DNA from: Lycium barbarum
Lineage: Eukaryota > Streptophyta > Magnoliopsida > Solanales > Solanaceae
Reading direction: 5' to 3'
Length of the DNA: 64,000 nucleotides
Assembly: GCF_019175385.1 (NCBI RefSeq)
Contig: NC_083339.1
Span: forward strand, 46,796,074-46,860,073
Made by a program: the position numbers and the translations under genes. The notes under the pieces were generated by a model. That model did not search any database, was not told where the DNA came from, and saw only the letters and a list, made by a program, of their open reading frames with translations. How positions within the stretch are numbered: position 1 is the first letter of the stretch; every line of letters begins with the position of its first letter. Below, piece by piece: positions 11,646 through 22,207 of this stretch.

Positions 11646-12697
11646 CATTCCATCCTGGAGTGAAGCCGTCAAGCAATCCTTAACTAAATATGGCCCCAAC
11701 CTACTCACGAACCGATGTACACGATCTCCCATATCGGCCACCATGGCTGGGGCATACCTGGCTAAAGAGTTAAAACGGAGACTATATTCCCGGGCGCTCA
11801 TATTTCCCTGTTTGAGATTCAAAAACATATCGGCTCGAGCCCGTCGAACCTCCGGTGGTAAGTAATGTCGTAGGAATGCTTCGGTGAACTCTTGCCAAAC
11901 TGGGGGAGGTGCATTTACTCCCCTTGACGATATCCAAGCGTTATACCACTGGATTGCTACATCTCACAATCTATATGAATTCAACTCTACCGACTCTGTA
12001 TCCGAAGCATGTATTATCCTCAGTGTCCTCAGCATCTCGAANNNNNNNNNNNNNNNNNNNNNNNNNNNNNNNNNNNNNNNNNNNNNNNNNNNNNNNNNNN
12101 NNNNNNNNNNNNNNNNNNNNNNNNNNNNNNNNNNNNNNNNNNNNNNNNNNNNNNNNNNNNNNNNNNNNNNNNNNNNNNNNNNNNNNNNNNNNNNNNNNNN
12201 NNNNNNNNNNNNNNNNNNNNNNNNNNNNNNNNNNNNNNNNNNNNNNNNNNNNNNNNNNNNNNNNNNNNNNNNNNNNNNNNNNNNNNNNNNNNNNNNNNNN
12301 NNNNNNNNNNNNNNNNNNNNNNNNNNTCTTCCTCGGGTTTCGATCCAAAAAACTCCGGAGGATTCAGGGTGATAAAATCACGGGCTCTTGCACTCACCGC
12401 CCTGTCTCCTTGGCCCGCACCTTGTCGCTGAGCTTGTGCGGCAACTATCTGGGTCAGCAACTGAATAGCTTCTGTTATCTGCTGGCCCGAAGCTGCTGGC
12501 GGTGGAACTGGAGGTACTGGGGCTGGAGCTGGAACTCCTTCTTGCTCTGCTGACACTGGGGGAGCATGAGAAGTCTGAGGAGGAGCTTCGTTGTGAGACT
12601 CGCCTTTTTCTACTTCCGCCGGTGGCTCATGTTCAACTCTTCTTCCAGCCACCACCTTGCCCTTCTGGGCCGCCGTAACTTTCTTCTTCACCGGCAT
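11646..12697 (-). pseudogene. gag: Element C gag, broken
   Basis: On the minus strand the gene starts at the ATG at 12697-12695 (MPVKKKVTAAQKGK), just after a TTTCAG acceptor-like site. The basic, proline-rich N-terminus and the entry to the retrotransposon gag domain (ARDFITLNPPEFFGSKPEE) are readable before an assembly gap. After the gap the domain continues (EMLRTLRIIHASDTESVEL, then EYSLRFNSLARYAPAMVADM and LVKDCLTASLQDGM). It is cut at QDGM by LTR IV, so the zinc knuckle and all of pol are missing. An in-frame TGA occurs in SYRL-stop-DVAI. The last Gln-Asp-Gly-Met matches QDGMDI in F and H1, which fixes the truncation point. Confidence 0.85.
12042..12326. other. Assembly gap, 285 N
   Basis: The gap interrupts the gag of element C. 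Flanking codons are PEE on one side and EMLRTLR on the other. In the homologous gags these are separated by only about seven residues (DPQ-x-FID), so about 20 bases should be missing rather than 285. Confidence 0.99.
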
Positions 12698-12907
12698 TAC
12701 TGAAATCATAACACAGGATTAGGAAAAGAATGTGGAAACCTGGTAACATAGCTCTATCGCACGATCTAGAGTACAAAGAAGGTCAGATTTCCTAAATGCC
12801 CTGCAGCCCCCTGTTTATAAGTGTGGCGCGCTTCACACCTATAAACAGGACGCTACTGGACACGGCTCGTAGACAACCCCTAGGACGAACTGCTCTGATA
12901 CCACTTT
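12698..12907 (-). promoter_or_regulatory. Element C leader: primer binding site, palindromic-loop hairpin, acceptor
   Basis: Read on the minus strand from 12907: AAAG, then the primer binding site TGGTATCAGAGCAG, the conserved GTCTACGAGCCGTGTCC, and a long hairpin at 12848-12812. The hairpin stem is TGTTTATA with TATAAACA plus GTGTG with CACAC, and its loop holds GCGCGC (12826-12831). AGATCGTGCGATAGAGC follows near 12780-12763. CTAAT and TTTCAG (AG at plus 12700-12701) then lie just before the gag ATG. Confidence 0.8.
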
Positions 12908-13425
12908 TGTCACGACCCCACTAGAAGTCGTGACGGGTACCCGATACTACTATACTGAGCACCTCTAAGCTTTACTAACATATTATACAGCGACAAGGAA
13001 AAACAAGGTTGTGAAACATCTGACTATACATATCTGTCTACGAGCCTCTAAACAAGATACATATATTCACAAGGAAGGTCGGGTTCTGCCGTGCCCAAAT
13101 ATATACACAAAAGTAGTACTAATAAACTGAAGCTCCGGAACAACTGGAGCGCTCTCGATGTACCGCTGGTGGAGCTTCTAGGAATCGAACCCGTCTACCT
13201 GTTTACCTGCGTGGCATGAAGCGCAGCGTCCACAAGAAGGGACGTCAGTACGAGTAATGTACCGAGTATGAAAGGCATGAATAATAACATACGAGAGATA
13301 CATAGCATGAACAATGGCATAAAGGAAATATAGAGCATATCATGAGATAGAAGAGCAACCTGTACATATGAGTGCCTTTTGGCGGGTACCATGCATGCTT
13401 AGTGCTGCGGAACGTGCAGCCTGAT

Positions 13426-13469
<44 letters not shown>

Positions 13470-15795
13470 TATATTGCTGCGGAACGTGCAGCCCGATCCA
13501 TTTGTATACATTATGTTGCTGCGGAACGTGCAGCCCGATCCATTTATATATATTATATCGCTGCGGAACGTGCAGCCCGATCCATTTATCCATATATCCC
13601 GCATCCGGGACGATATCATAGTATACCAACTGATCAGGTGGCTATGCGTCTATAGCGCCTCACCTTTTCCATTACCCCATATACTTATACATATATCATG
13701 TTCATGTATCATATACATATATCATATACGTATGTCATGTAAGCAGCATGCAGGAGGGCCCAAAGAATGTTATGTCTTTATCGGAGTGACGTAAGGTCGG
13801 TAACCTCCGAATATATATTATGGAAGACTCGATGGACAAGTATACTTACCGACACCTGAAAGCTCGGAAACAAGTTTCGGGTCAATCCGATTTAGTATAA
13901 GAAAGTTATGAGCGTTTGAAGTACAAAACCTTTTATGAACGTTTCAGAAGCTATTTTTGGAAAATCAAAGTAATAATCATACCAAGTACCTTTCGAATAT
14001 CGCTATGGATCAAATCAACATAGAATTTTTGGAACCATATGTACGTATCAAAATGTATCAGAGACTCGATGGGATAATCAAACGTGTTATCATTTGAAAA
14101 CCAAGACATTAGTCATATCAATTATCTCTCGAATGCCATTCGGAAACATATCAACCGAACTTTGCGCATCATAGATAAGCATCAAAACCATACGAAACAG
14201 CTTATGGAAATCAAGAACGTTAGCCATCCTAGTGGCTCTAAGAATAGGAGTTTCTTTGAAATCATACATATACTTTGTCATGTTGGTTTCACAAAGATCA
14301 TGCCATAAGAAAGAAAGGGTAAGCCTTACATACCTGCTCCACGTCCTATTAGCTACGCTTATTTATCCAAGCTTGCTAGTCTACATTCAAAAGAATTCAC
14401 ACAATTATTAGATTCGTCGTCATACACTTGCCTTAGTTTCTCAAGTAAATTCACTTATGATCTGCCGAAATTTCAGCAGCATTTCCCCTGTAAATACACC
14501 ATCCCCGAGAATCTAACTCGGCCAATTTTATCAACAACAATCCGAGAATTCAACTCGGTCAAATTATCAACAACAATACCAACCACCACACTAACAACTT
14601 TAACAATTTATCCAAAATACATTCTAACATTAACAATCCTTGCCACACAATTCATCGACATTTCATTTATATTCAATTCAATCACATATAATCAAGCCAA
14701 TACCAATGATCCCACATTCAAGTATTAATCCGCAATCATTCTAACATGATTCAAGAACACCTCGAACAATTCACATAATATGCGAGACAACCCAACCAAC
14801 ATGCTACTTCACCCGAAACCTTCCAAATTCAACAAGAACAATAACAACACATTTCCTTCTTTCAAGTTCATGAACCATACCAACAATTTACACACTAACA
14901 ACATCATTTTCCATAAATACAAGAAATGATTTTTAACATCACATTAGCTTCTAAACGACTCTCCAACACTTACAACTTCAACTAGAATCATTAAATTTTC
15001 ATTCCCATCATAGATTCCATTACAACAACAACCAAAATACTAAGTAAAATTGATTCATTTTCTTCCACACCACACCATATCTACACGACCACACACTACA
15101 TATACACGGCCACATATAACATCCATCTTTTCATGAATTTCATCCACTTTTACATACTACAACATACATAATCATCCATAACATATAAGAAAGGATTAAA
15201 CCTTACCTTTTCCCCTTAACTTCCCACTTGGCTAGGATTGTAGCTTGCAAGAATATATGTTTTACTTGCTCCAATGACCACTTCACTTTTCTAGGGACCC
15301 TTCAATTGGTTGTTTAGCTAGAAGAAAACAATTTTTGATCACATTTGCCAAGGTTCTTGTTTGGTTGGGGTATGGCCGAATGGCCTCTTATTTTTTTCTC
15401 CTTCTCTTTTTTGTTCTCCAAGTTTCTTGAAATTTCTAGGGATAAAGATGAAAATATGATGACTTAGTCATCTTTTATCTTGTTCATTAAGCTTCTATGT
15501 GGGCCTAAGCCCACTCCATTTTGGACGGCCAAATGGCCCCTTAACTCAAGCCCATTTTTTTTTTTGAAATTCATGAAATATTATTCTCCAAATTCCAAAT
15601 TTTCCCCTAGCCTTCCTCAATATTACCATGAGCCACCTTGTGAAATTCCCTTTTTACCCCTAGCCTTTCTTAATATTTCCACATCAAAATTTTCATAAGC
15701 AACTTGTGTGTTAAACAAGATCAAAATATAGCCTTGCTCTTAACTTCCCGCAATTATCTTGAATTATCCGAATGTACAAAATGCGGGATATAACA
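12908..15795 (-). mobile_element. 5' LTR of element C (minus orientation)
   Basis: The plus strand reads TGTCACGACCCC at the left end and GCGGGATATAACA at the right, i.e. TGTTATATCCCGC...GTCGTGACA in element orientation. The primer binding site abuts it at 12907, so it is the 5' LTR (2888 bp). Modules on the minus strand: ATAAAAGA box near 15479-15472, palindrome GATGACTAAGTCATC at 15472-15458, donor AAAG/GTAAGG with GT at 15206-15205, CCGAAATTTCAG box at 14462-14494, minisatellite at 13407-13585, and triple stem-loop at 13207-13264. Bases 15796-15800 (TAACA) would be its flanking duplication; the 3' LTR is lost. Confidence 0.85.
13407..13585 (-). repeat. Minisatellite in C LTR with an embedded TA microsatellite
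   Basis: There are four copies of GCTGCGGAACGTGCAGC, a 5-bp stem (GCTGC with GCAGC) around GGAACGT, each followed by CCGATCCATT and a short TA-rich spacer. A (TA)n run of about 40 bp at 13427-13468 separates the first two copies. Confidence 0.85.
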
Positions 15796-17591
15796 TAACA
15801 TATACTTATATCATATTCATAGTAATTGTCCTATTTGTCCTTAATGATAATTCCAACTCAACATTTCAACTCAATTTACCATATGTTTCCCCCCAACTAA
15901 CCTGAAGTATCACAAACACACTATTTTTGCTTACCTCTTACTCCTCTTTTTAAGTACCCAATTGGTCTCATTCTCGACATGTAAATACTTGCAGGTTACA
16001 TAACCGTTCTTTTTTGATTCGTGTATGAACATCTAATATTAATCATAAACTTCCCTTCCTTTGGTTCGTTCTATTTTACGTATCTCACACATACCAAAAC
16101 CCTTTTGTCTATCTGTTGTAACTTATCTCGTCGTACTCTTTTCTTTCCTTTATTTGTCCCTTGATTATCACATCTTATATTCTACTATAGAAAACTTTGT
16201 GTCCCTTCTTATTTGTCACTTATAAATCGCAATATCATTAACAAACGACTCTACTGTTAGTTCCTTTCCTCTATTCCAGTATAGCATTGCTATCCTTTAC
16301 AATATTCCTTAAGTTATTTGCTCTCAATGTCATATTATTCAAGGTCTTCACGAATGATTTCCAGTACAGTCTCAGATACCCGCTCGATTCTTGTTCATTT
16401 ATTTACTAGCTATTAGACTCATTTCTGCATAACTCTCACTTTTTATTTTAGAGTCTATATCTGTCACATCTTAGGATTCATCGTTTCAATTCTACACTTG
16501 TATTTTCCTTACTCGCTTCCCCCCCTTTAAGGGTCTTACTTATACCATTCTAAAATCTGTTTCCCCACTTCCAATCTTGAATTCATGTATCCCTTTCCTC
16601 AATTCCCTTATTATACTGAATCATAGTCATGTCATTTCCCATAATTTATAGCTACAGTAATTCATGTGTGAAGTCTTAACATACTCATCTTGCAGTTTTT
16701 TAATCACGTAATACAACCAACATAGCAATCCAAACAAGGATGTATTGTACTTAGCTCAACCATTCGTTATGAGTCAATGTCTACATCTACTCTAATTAAC
16801 AACTTTTGTCCCATAGGGATACTCGAAATAGTAGTATGTCTAGCTATCTGTACCATCCATGTAATATCATTTATCCCATTCTTTGATACTCAGAGTTCAC
16901 TTATAGCGTCTTCTTTCCCTTTTCTTCCCATCTCAAGTTATTCCTCCCTTTCCCGTTATCGACTTATAATAAACGTAATGCATTTTCCCTTAAACTCGCC
17001 ATCTTTGTTTTCAAGGATCTAAGTCTCATGCGCAGCTAATACCCCTTATGCCTTATACTCTTTTACTCTTGTGTTGCACTCAATATTGATTTCAAAAACC
17101 AATCATAATCATATCGTATTTGTCGTTGATGATAGCCTTGCTTTATCACTTTATCATCATACGGTAAACTCATAACTCATGGCCACATTTTTCTTTCCAA
17201 GTTATTCCTTTATATACTTTACTCGTTCTGTCTTGGTATAGGATATTCGTAGGAGATGCATCTTCTTTTTTTCATGATACGACTACTTCTCAAGCGCACG
17301 TACTTTGCATATTTCCTTTTCTTTCTATACCCATACTTATTTCTTTACATTCTTTCCTGCTCAACTTATCTTATTATCTCCCGTTTTATAACAATCCTTT
17401 ATTCCTTGCACAAGGAACCCTATTCTTAACTCAGTACCGCTTTGTCCTTTAGAATGTATTACTTCTATACAATCCATTCTTCGCTTCCAAAACTTATTCT
17501 GTTCATTTTGATCATCCCCTCTCATCCTTATTATGCTGATCCTTTTCTTACAAGGTCTTATAGGCTTTCTTATCTACTGCTCCATCGCTCA
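15796..17591 (-). mobile_element. Element E internal region, distal part (non-coding)
   Basis: This sequence resumes at 27036 once element D is removed, so the two stretches were contiguous. It is pyrimidine-rich on the plus strand (purine-rich in the E orientation), has stops in all frames, and shows no gag or pol motif. It ends at 15796 against the outer edge of the LTR of element C, which I take to be inserted into E. The 3' LTR and polypurine tract of E are not in the window. Confidence 0.65.
17587..17591. repeat. Target-site duplication of element D, left copy (GCTCA)
   Basis: GCTCA directly precedes the LTR start TGTCATGACCC at 17592 and is repeated exactly after the other LTR at 27031-27035. 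Confidence 0.97.
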
Positions 17592-20500
17592 TGTCATGAC
17601 CCAAACCCCGTGGGCCGCGACTGGTACCCTAACTGGATACCCATACGTACCTATCTGATCGAATTCGAATCATACAAATATTTTATTTTTTTTTCGTTTC
17701 AAAACAGAAGTACGGAAATAGGCCGATACAAATACGGCACGCGCGCAACCATACGTATATATACATATATACCTGAACATACAGACATTTACAAGTAAGC
17801 CGATAAGGCTAACATACAGACGAAACCCGTAACCCACACATCTATCTACAGGCCTCTACAGACATACAAAATCATATGGCGGGACAGGGCCCCGCCGTAC
17901 CCAGAATATACACACATACGGAGTACACAGAAGACAGAAAATATATACCAAAAGATATGCTCCGGGTCAAAGGAGCTCTTCAAAAAAGCAGAGTCGGAAA
18001 CCTACGCGGGCGGCGTATCACCTGGTGCGTCTGTACCTGCGGGCATGTAGCGCAGCCCCCGAAGAACGGGGGTCAGTACGGAAAATGTACCGAGTATTTT
18101 AAAGCAGAAACATAACAGATATAAACATAGTCCGAACCGGAGTCACAGAAATATAACGGACAGGACCATAAATCAGACTGACGGACAGAGTTATGATCCA
18201 GACAGACATACAGAATCGTGTTCCATACAAATAAACAGAATTATAGTTCGGACAGACAGACGGAATCACAATACGGACGGATGGGCAGAATCAGAACCCA
18301 TACGGACATACAGAGTCAGAATCCATACCGACATACAGAAATAGTCGAAGCACAGACGGACAGACAGTAGTATGTCAGACAGAATTATGCATGCAGAGTA
18401 GCACAGAGTCATACAAAATCATACAGAGGCGTGTGCTTTATAAGTACAGATAGCACACGCATATATTCATACAGATCCCGGCCCTGTCTGGGGGCGCGGT
18501 AACAGAACCCGGCCCTCTTAGTACGGGACGCGGTGGACAGACAGAATCATATCAGATCATATGCCATCCTGGCCGCCATCCCCATACACAGATCATACAG
18601 ACATACAGATCCCGGCCCGTACGCCGAGGGACGCGGTGAACAATGCAGAGAAAATATGCACGATAACAGAACCTGGCCCGGGTCGCAGTGAAAGAATGCA
18701 TTGAGACAGACACGAATCGATAAATGAGAAACCATCTACCTACAGACTCAACATACAGACTCGATCAATCAGAAGGGTGCCAAACGGCGAGCCAAAATCA
18801 GAATATCCAGATAGTATGCATAGCACGCGCTCATATCCTAGTTAGGAAGGCACGACAGATTATCAGAATGGGATGCTCGGATGTTCAGAAATCATATTGT
18901 ATAAATTACACAAAACTATCCATAATATTCACAAAATAATAGTTCAGAAGTTTTTGGAGAAGATCGGACCAAAACAGAAGTATTTTAAAAATCGTACCGG
19001 AAGTATCGAGCCTTGTGGGCCCACCTCGGACCAACCCGAGGCTACATACGTAAATTACTGATGATTGACCTTATGAGGTCACCCATACTCATTCGGAAGT
19101 GTTCCGACTCCGTTTGGGGAAGTTTTGTGCAAAATCTCACTTTAAGGACAATTTGTAAGAAAATAGGTTCAATTGAACTGAAGGAATTAGAGCGGTTTTC
19201 CGTCTCGAATTCCGGGGAACGGAGTCGGACCTAAGGCTCGCGGCCGAGCCTACCACATCCAGAACATGCCTAGGAACGTAGAGAAGTGCTTCACATACCT
19301 CGATGGCGCCTTATGCTCGCTCGGCGTCAATCCAAATTTCGTCCAAAATCTGGAAATGGTCAAGTTTACCATTTGGTTAGTTTCATTCTTTCAATACCCC
19401 AAGCTTACACATACTTGCCTACCGAAATTTCGGCAGCATTTCCTCTGTATATACGACATCCCCAAAAGTTAAAACACAGCCAACAACCAACACAACAACC
19501 CAGAGAATGATATCAAACAACAACAAACATCAAGACATACATTAAGGCATCATTAGCCATCTTCCAACATAACGAAACATTTTTCGTTTCAAACTTACAT
19601 TTCCAAACCAAACTTATTATTTTCGCATCTATTATCCATCAAGATCATTATAGCATACGTCGGAGGCATATCATACCATTTCCACACAATATACAGACGA
19701 TATACAAACATACAAACTTTCCATTAAAGCCACTACTTATCCAATTTTTCCAACCTTCCACATACAAGTTCATCAACACATTTTTACATTCCAAATTCAT
19801 TATCATCAATCACAATTTTAAGACATTAGGCTAAAGCGACTCTCTTTCCGACAACGACTTAACAAACAATTCCTCGTTTTTGGCTTAACCATTATCCCTC
19901 AATCTACTTCACAAAGCCATAACACAATTAACATACAACCAAAATCAAATTCACATTCCATACTACACATAGTACCACACGGCCAACATACTATATTTTC
20001 CAACTCTCACTAATTCATCCCACTTTCCTTTCTAATATAATTTCCACCATACTACAACTAACTTACACAAGAATTCAAACCATTACAATCATGCAATACA
20101 TACACATGCATTCGGCCACCACCCATATTTTTCAACATACAAAATTTCCATGTTTTTCCTTCATTCACACATACTACAACATACCTATATCATTTTTAAC
20201 ACAACAAAAGCATGGAATCCTTACCTTTCTTCAAGTTCTTCACTTGGGGTTGAAGTTGTTTTCTTGCCAAAATCTTTATATCAACTTGTAGATAATCTTG
20301 TGCTTAACAATAATCTCTCAAGGGATGAACTTTTTAAACCTAAGAATTGGCTCAAAAAATTTTTTCTTTCTTTTCCTTTTCTTTCTCTCTTGAACCCGAA
20401 CCCTCTCTCTCTTTTCTTCTTGATTTTTCTTTGATTTTTCTTGAAGGTTCCACAAGATAAGGCAACTTATATTGTTTTTTCATCACATGGGAATTGGTTT

Positions 20501-20781
20501 GCCCATGGACTTGGGCCTTTGTTTGGCCGGTTGGGCCATTCCCATTTGGGCCTAATTCTTCTTATCATTTTTTTTTTTTAGCCCAAAATTGTTGGTTACA
20601 TATTAATCCATAAGGCAAATTTCCAAAATTCCGATTTTTGCCCTTGGCCACCTTTCGTAATTCTATACCATTGACTTCATAACTCACACATTCACACCAA
20701 GTAGTGTCCAATTGTGGCCTTATTCATCACAAGTCCATTTATCTTGAATTTTTCGAATAAACAAAAATGTCGGATGTAACA
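17592..20781 (-). mobile_element. 3' LTR of element D
   Basis: On the plus strand it runs TGTCATGACCC...CGGATGTAACA, followed at 20782 by the reverse complement of the polypurine tract, so it is the 3' LTR (3190 bp). Contents: fourth hairpin at about 17879-17897, triple stem-loop at 18037-18092, degenerate GGACAGACATACAGAATC-type repeats at about 18140-18420, CCGCGTCCC-type minisatellite at about 18470-18690, and CCGAAATTTCGG box at 19419-19450. It is nearly identical to 23842-27030. Confidence 0.95.
18140..18420 (-). repeat. Degenerate ACAGACATACAGAATC repeats in D 3' LTR
   Basis: There are about ten imperfect units of 25-35 bp built on GACAGACATACAGAATC. The other LTR has the same block at 24390-24670. 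A related but longer-period repeat lies inside the element at 21110-21500. Confidence 0.7.
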
Positions 20782-20818
20782 TTCTCCCCCCCTTTAGAAC
20801 ATTCGTCCTCGAATGTTA
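20782..20818 (-). promoter_or_regulatory. Polypurine tract and stem-loop of element D
   Basis: On the minus strand this is GAACATTCG, loop AGGA, CGAATGTTC, then TAAAGGGGGGGAGAA against the 3' LTR. It matches the other elements in sequence and position. Confidence 0.9.
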
Positions 20819-21109
20819 AATTGACCTTATGGGGCGCCATACTACTCCGGGAGGGTTCTCTTTATAGTCGTCCTTTGCTGACTTGCCGACATGGCTTCTT
20901 TACCAACATTATGAGGTAATTTTTCACATCACAGATTTAGATGCTTTCATAATATATCTTCTCGTACCCCACGCAATCGTCGAACCATAAGCTATATTCT
21001 TGTAACTGACGAACGCTTTCCAGACGTCATAGTCCGTATCATTTCTTGTTACACTCCGGAGATTTCTACCACATCGATATAATCCCACTTCATTCCAGAC
21101 ACTTCTTAT

Positions 21110-21500
21110 CAACAGATTCAGGACTGTAACCGGACGCGTAAAAGTATATCGGACAGATTCGTAATCGGAAGCAGACATGCCAAACTATGGCGGATAGATT
21201 CATAATCAAAAGAAGAGATACGGAAGTATGTCAGACAGATCTGAGATCAGAGTCAGATGTATAAAAAGGTATCGGACGGACTTCGAAATCGGAATCAGGC
21301 TTACAGAGATGTATCATACAGAGTCACACTTAGAATCAGACATGCGGAGATGTATCAGACAGATGCGTGACCAAAATTAGACGTACGGAGGCACACCAGA
21401 CGAATTTATATCCAGAGTCAGACATACAGAGGTGTGTCAGACAGATTCGTAATCAGGTTTAATCGTACAGAGACATGTCAGACAGAAACGTATTCGGAGT
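21110..21500 (-). repeat. Degenerate tandem repeat in D untranslated region
   Basis: About seven imperfect units of 45-55 bp share the pattern TATCAGACAGATTCGTAATC followed by AGAGTCAGACATACGGAG. It resembles the CAGACATACAG repeats in the LTRs of D and may share their origin. Confidence 0.7.
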
Positions 21501-21847
21501 CAATCATACAAATCGCATTGGGTGTCGCTTATCGACTTTTTCAAAGATTCTGCTTACTCGCTCTACTTATCTCTCTCCTTCCCTACTATCCATACTCTTT
21601 TTCCTTTTACAACTATCGTCATACTGGACTAACTTATGATGTAATTGGGCGTTTTCTATCCCCTGACAACATTCGGGTCGTCGCTGACTGTTATCCAGAT
21701 TTGCTAAATTTTCCGAGTGGTATCGCACCTTTCCTTTTTGCCCCTTTAACCCGCGTCGGTCTGTGTGGTATCTGTAAAGGCGCTAATTACTCCATACATT
21801 CTCTTTTCCTTTAAATTACCCCAAATTTTCATTTATATCAGTCATAC

Positions 21848-21974
21848 CTGCACTTGTGCAAAACTTTGCATTACTTCCCAGGGGGTCACCCATCCCAGAA
21901 TTGCTCTGGCTTGAGCACGCTTAACTCCGAAACTTTCATGCATTTTGACGCGTTAGGGCTAATATAATATCGCC
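21848..21974 (-). other. 5S rRNA-derived segment inside element D
   Basis: On the minus strand, 21974 to 21848 aligns with plant 5S rRNA over essentially its whole length. The 5' half aligns without gaps at roughly 60% identity. The internal promoter region is much better kept: box A reads AGTTAAGCGTGCT and box C reads GGATGGGTGACCCCCTGGGAAG, with a single change I can see in that box C core. Cassandra TRIM elements carry 5S-like sequence in their LTRs; here it lies between gag and the 3' LTR, in the element's own orientation. No run of four T follows on the minus strand, so Pol III termination is doubtful. It could be an inserted Cassandra LTR, a 5S-derived SINE, or a module acquired by D. 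Confidence 0.85.
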
Positions 21975-22207
21975 GATTGCCCCTCACGACCTTTGTCACG
22001 AAATTTTAGAGTAACTCGGGGTCTTCGCAGATTTTCTGAAAATTTTTTTGGTAGCGGGTCCCACCCCCGGCTAAGTCATACCATTACCATATTGCTTTTC
22101 TAAATCTCGGTATCCACCAAATTAACATTTATCTTACTATTTCCAATACCCAGAAGTATAAGATCACGTAATTCAGCAAAATACAAACTTATCCATACAT
22201 ACATTTC

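Larger units (their letters stand above)
20819..22207 (-). other. Element D 3' untranslated region
   Basis: This 1.4-kb stretch lies between the gag stop and the polypurine tract, where autonomous relatives carry pol. No pol motif is visible. It holds a degenerate tandem repeat (21110-21500) and a 5S rRNA-derived segment (21848-21974). I recognise nothing in the remaining roughly 850 bp. Confidence 0.75.

Noticed and set aside
11884..12709. Plus-strand frames across the N gap
   Set aside because: They read through N and are antisense to the clear minus-strand gag of element C.
12908..15795. This LTR as the 3' LTR of element E
   Set aside because: A primer binding site, not a polypurine tract, adjoins its left side, and no polypurine tract lies at 15796; it is the 5' LTR of C.
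21848..21974. A functional chromosomal 5S rRNA gene
   Set aside because: The 5' half has only about 60% identity, there is no T-run terminator, and it sits inside a retrotransposon.
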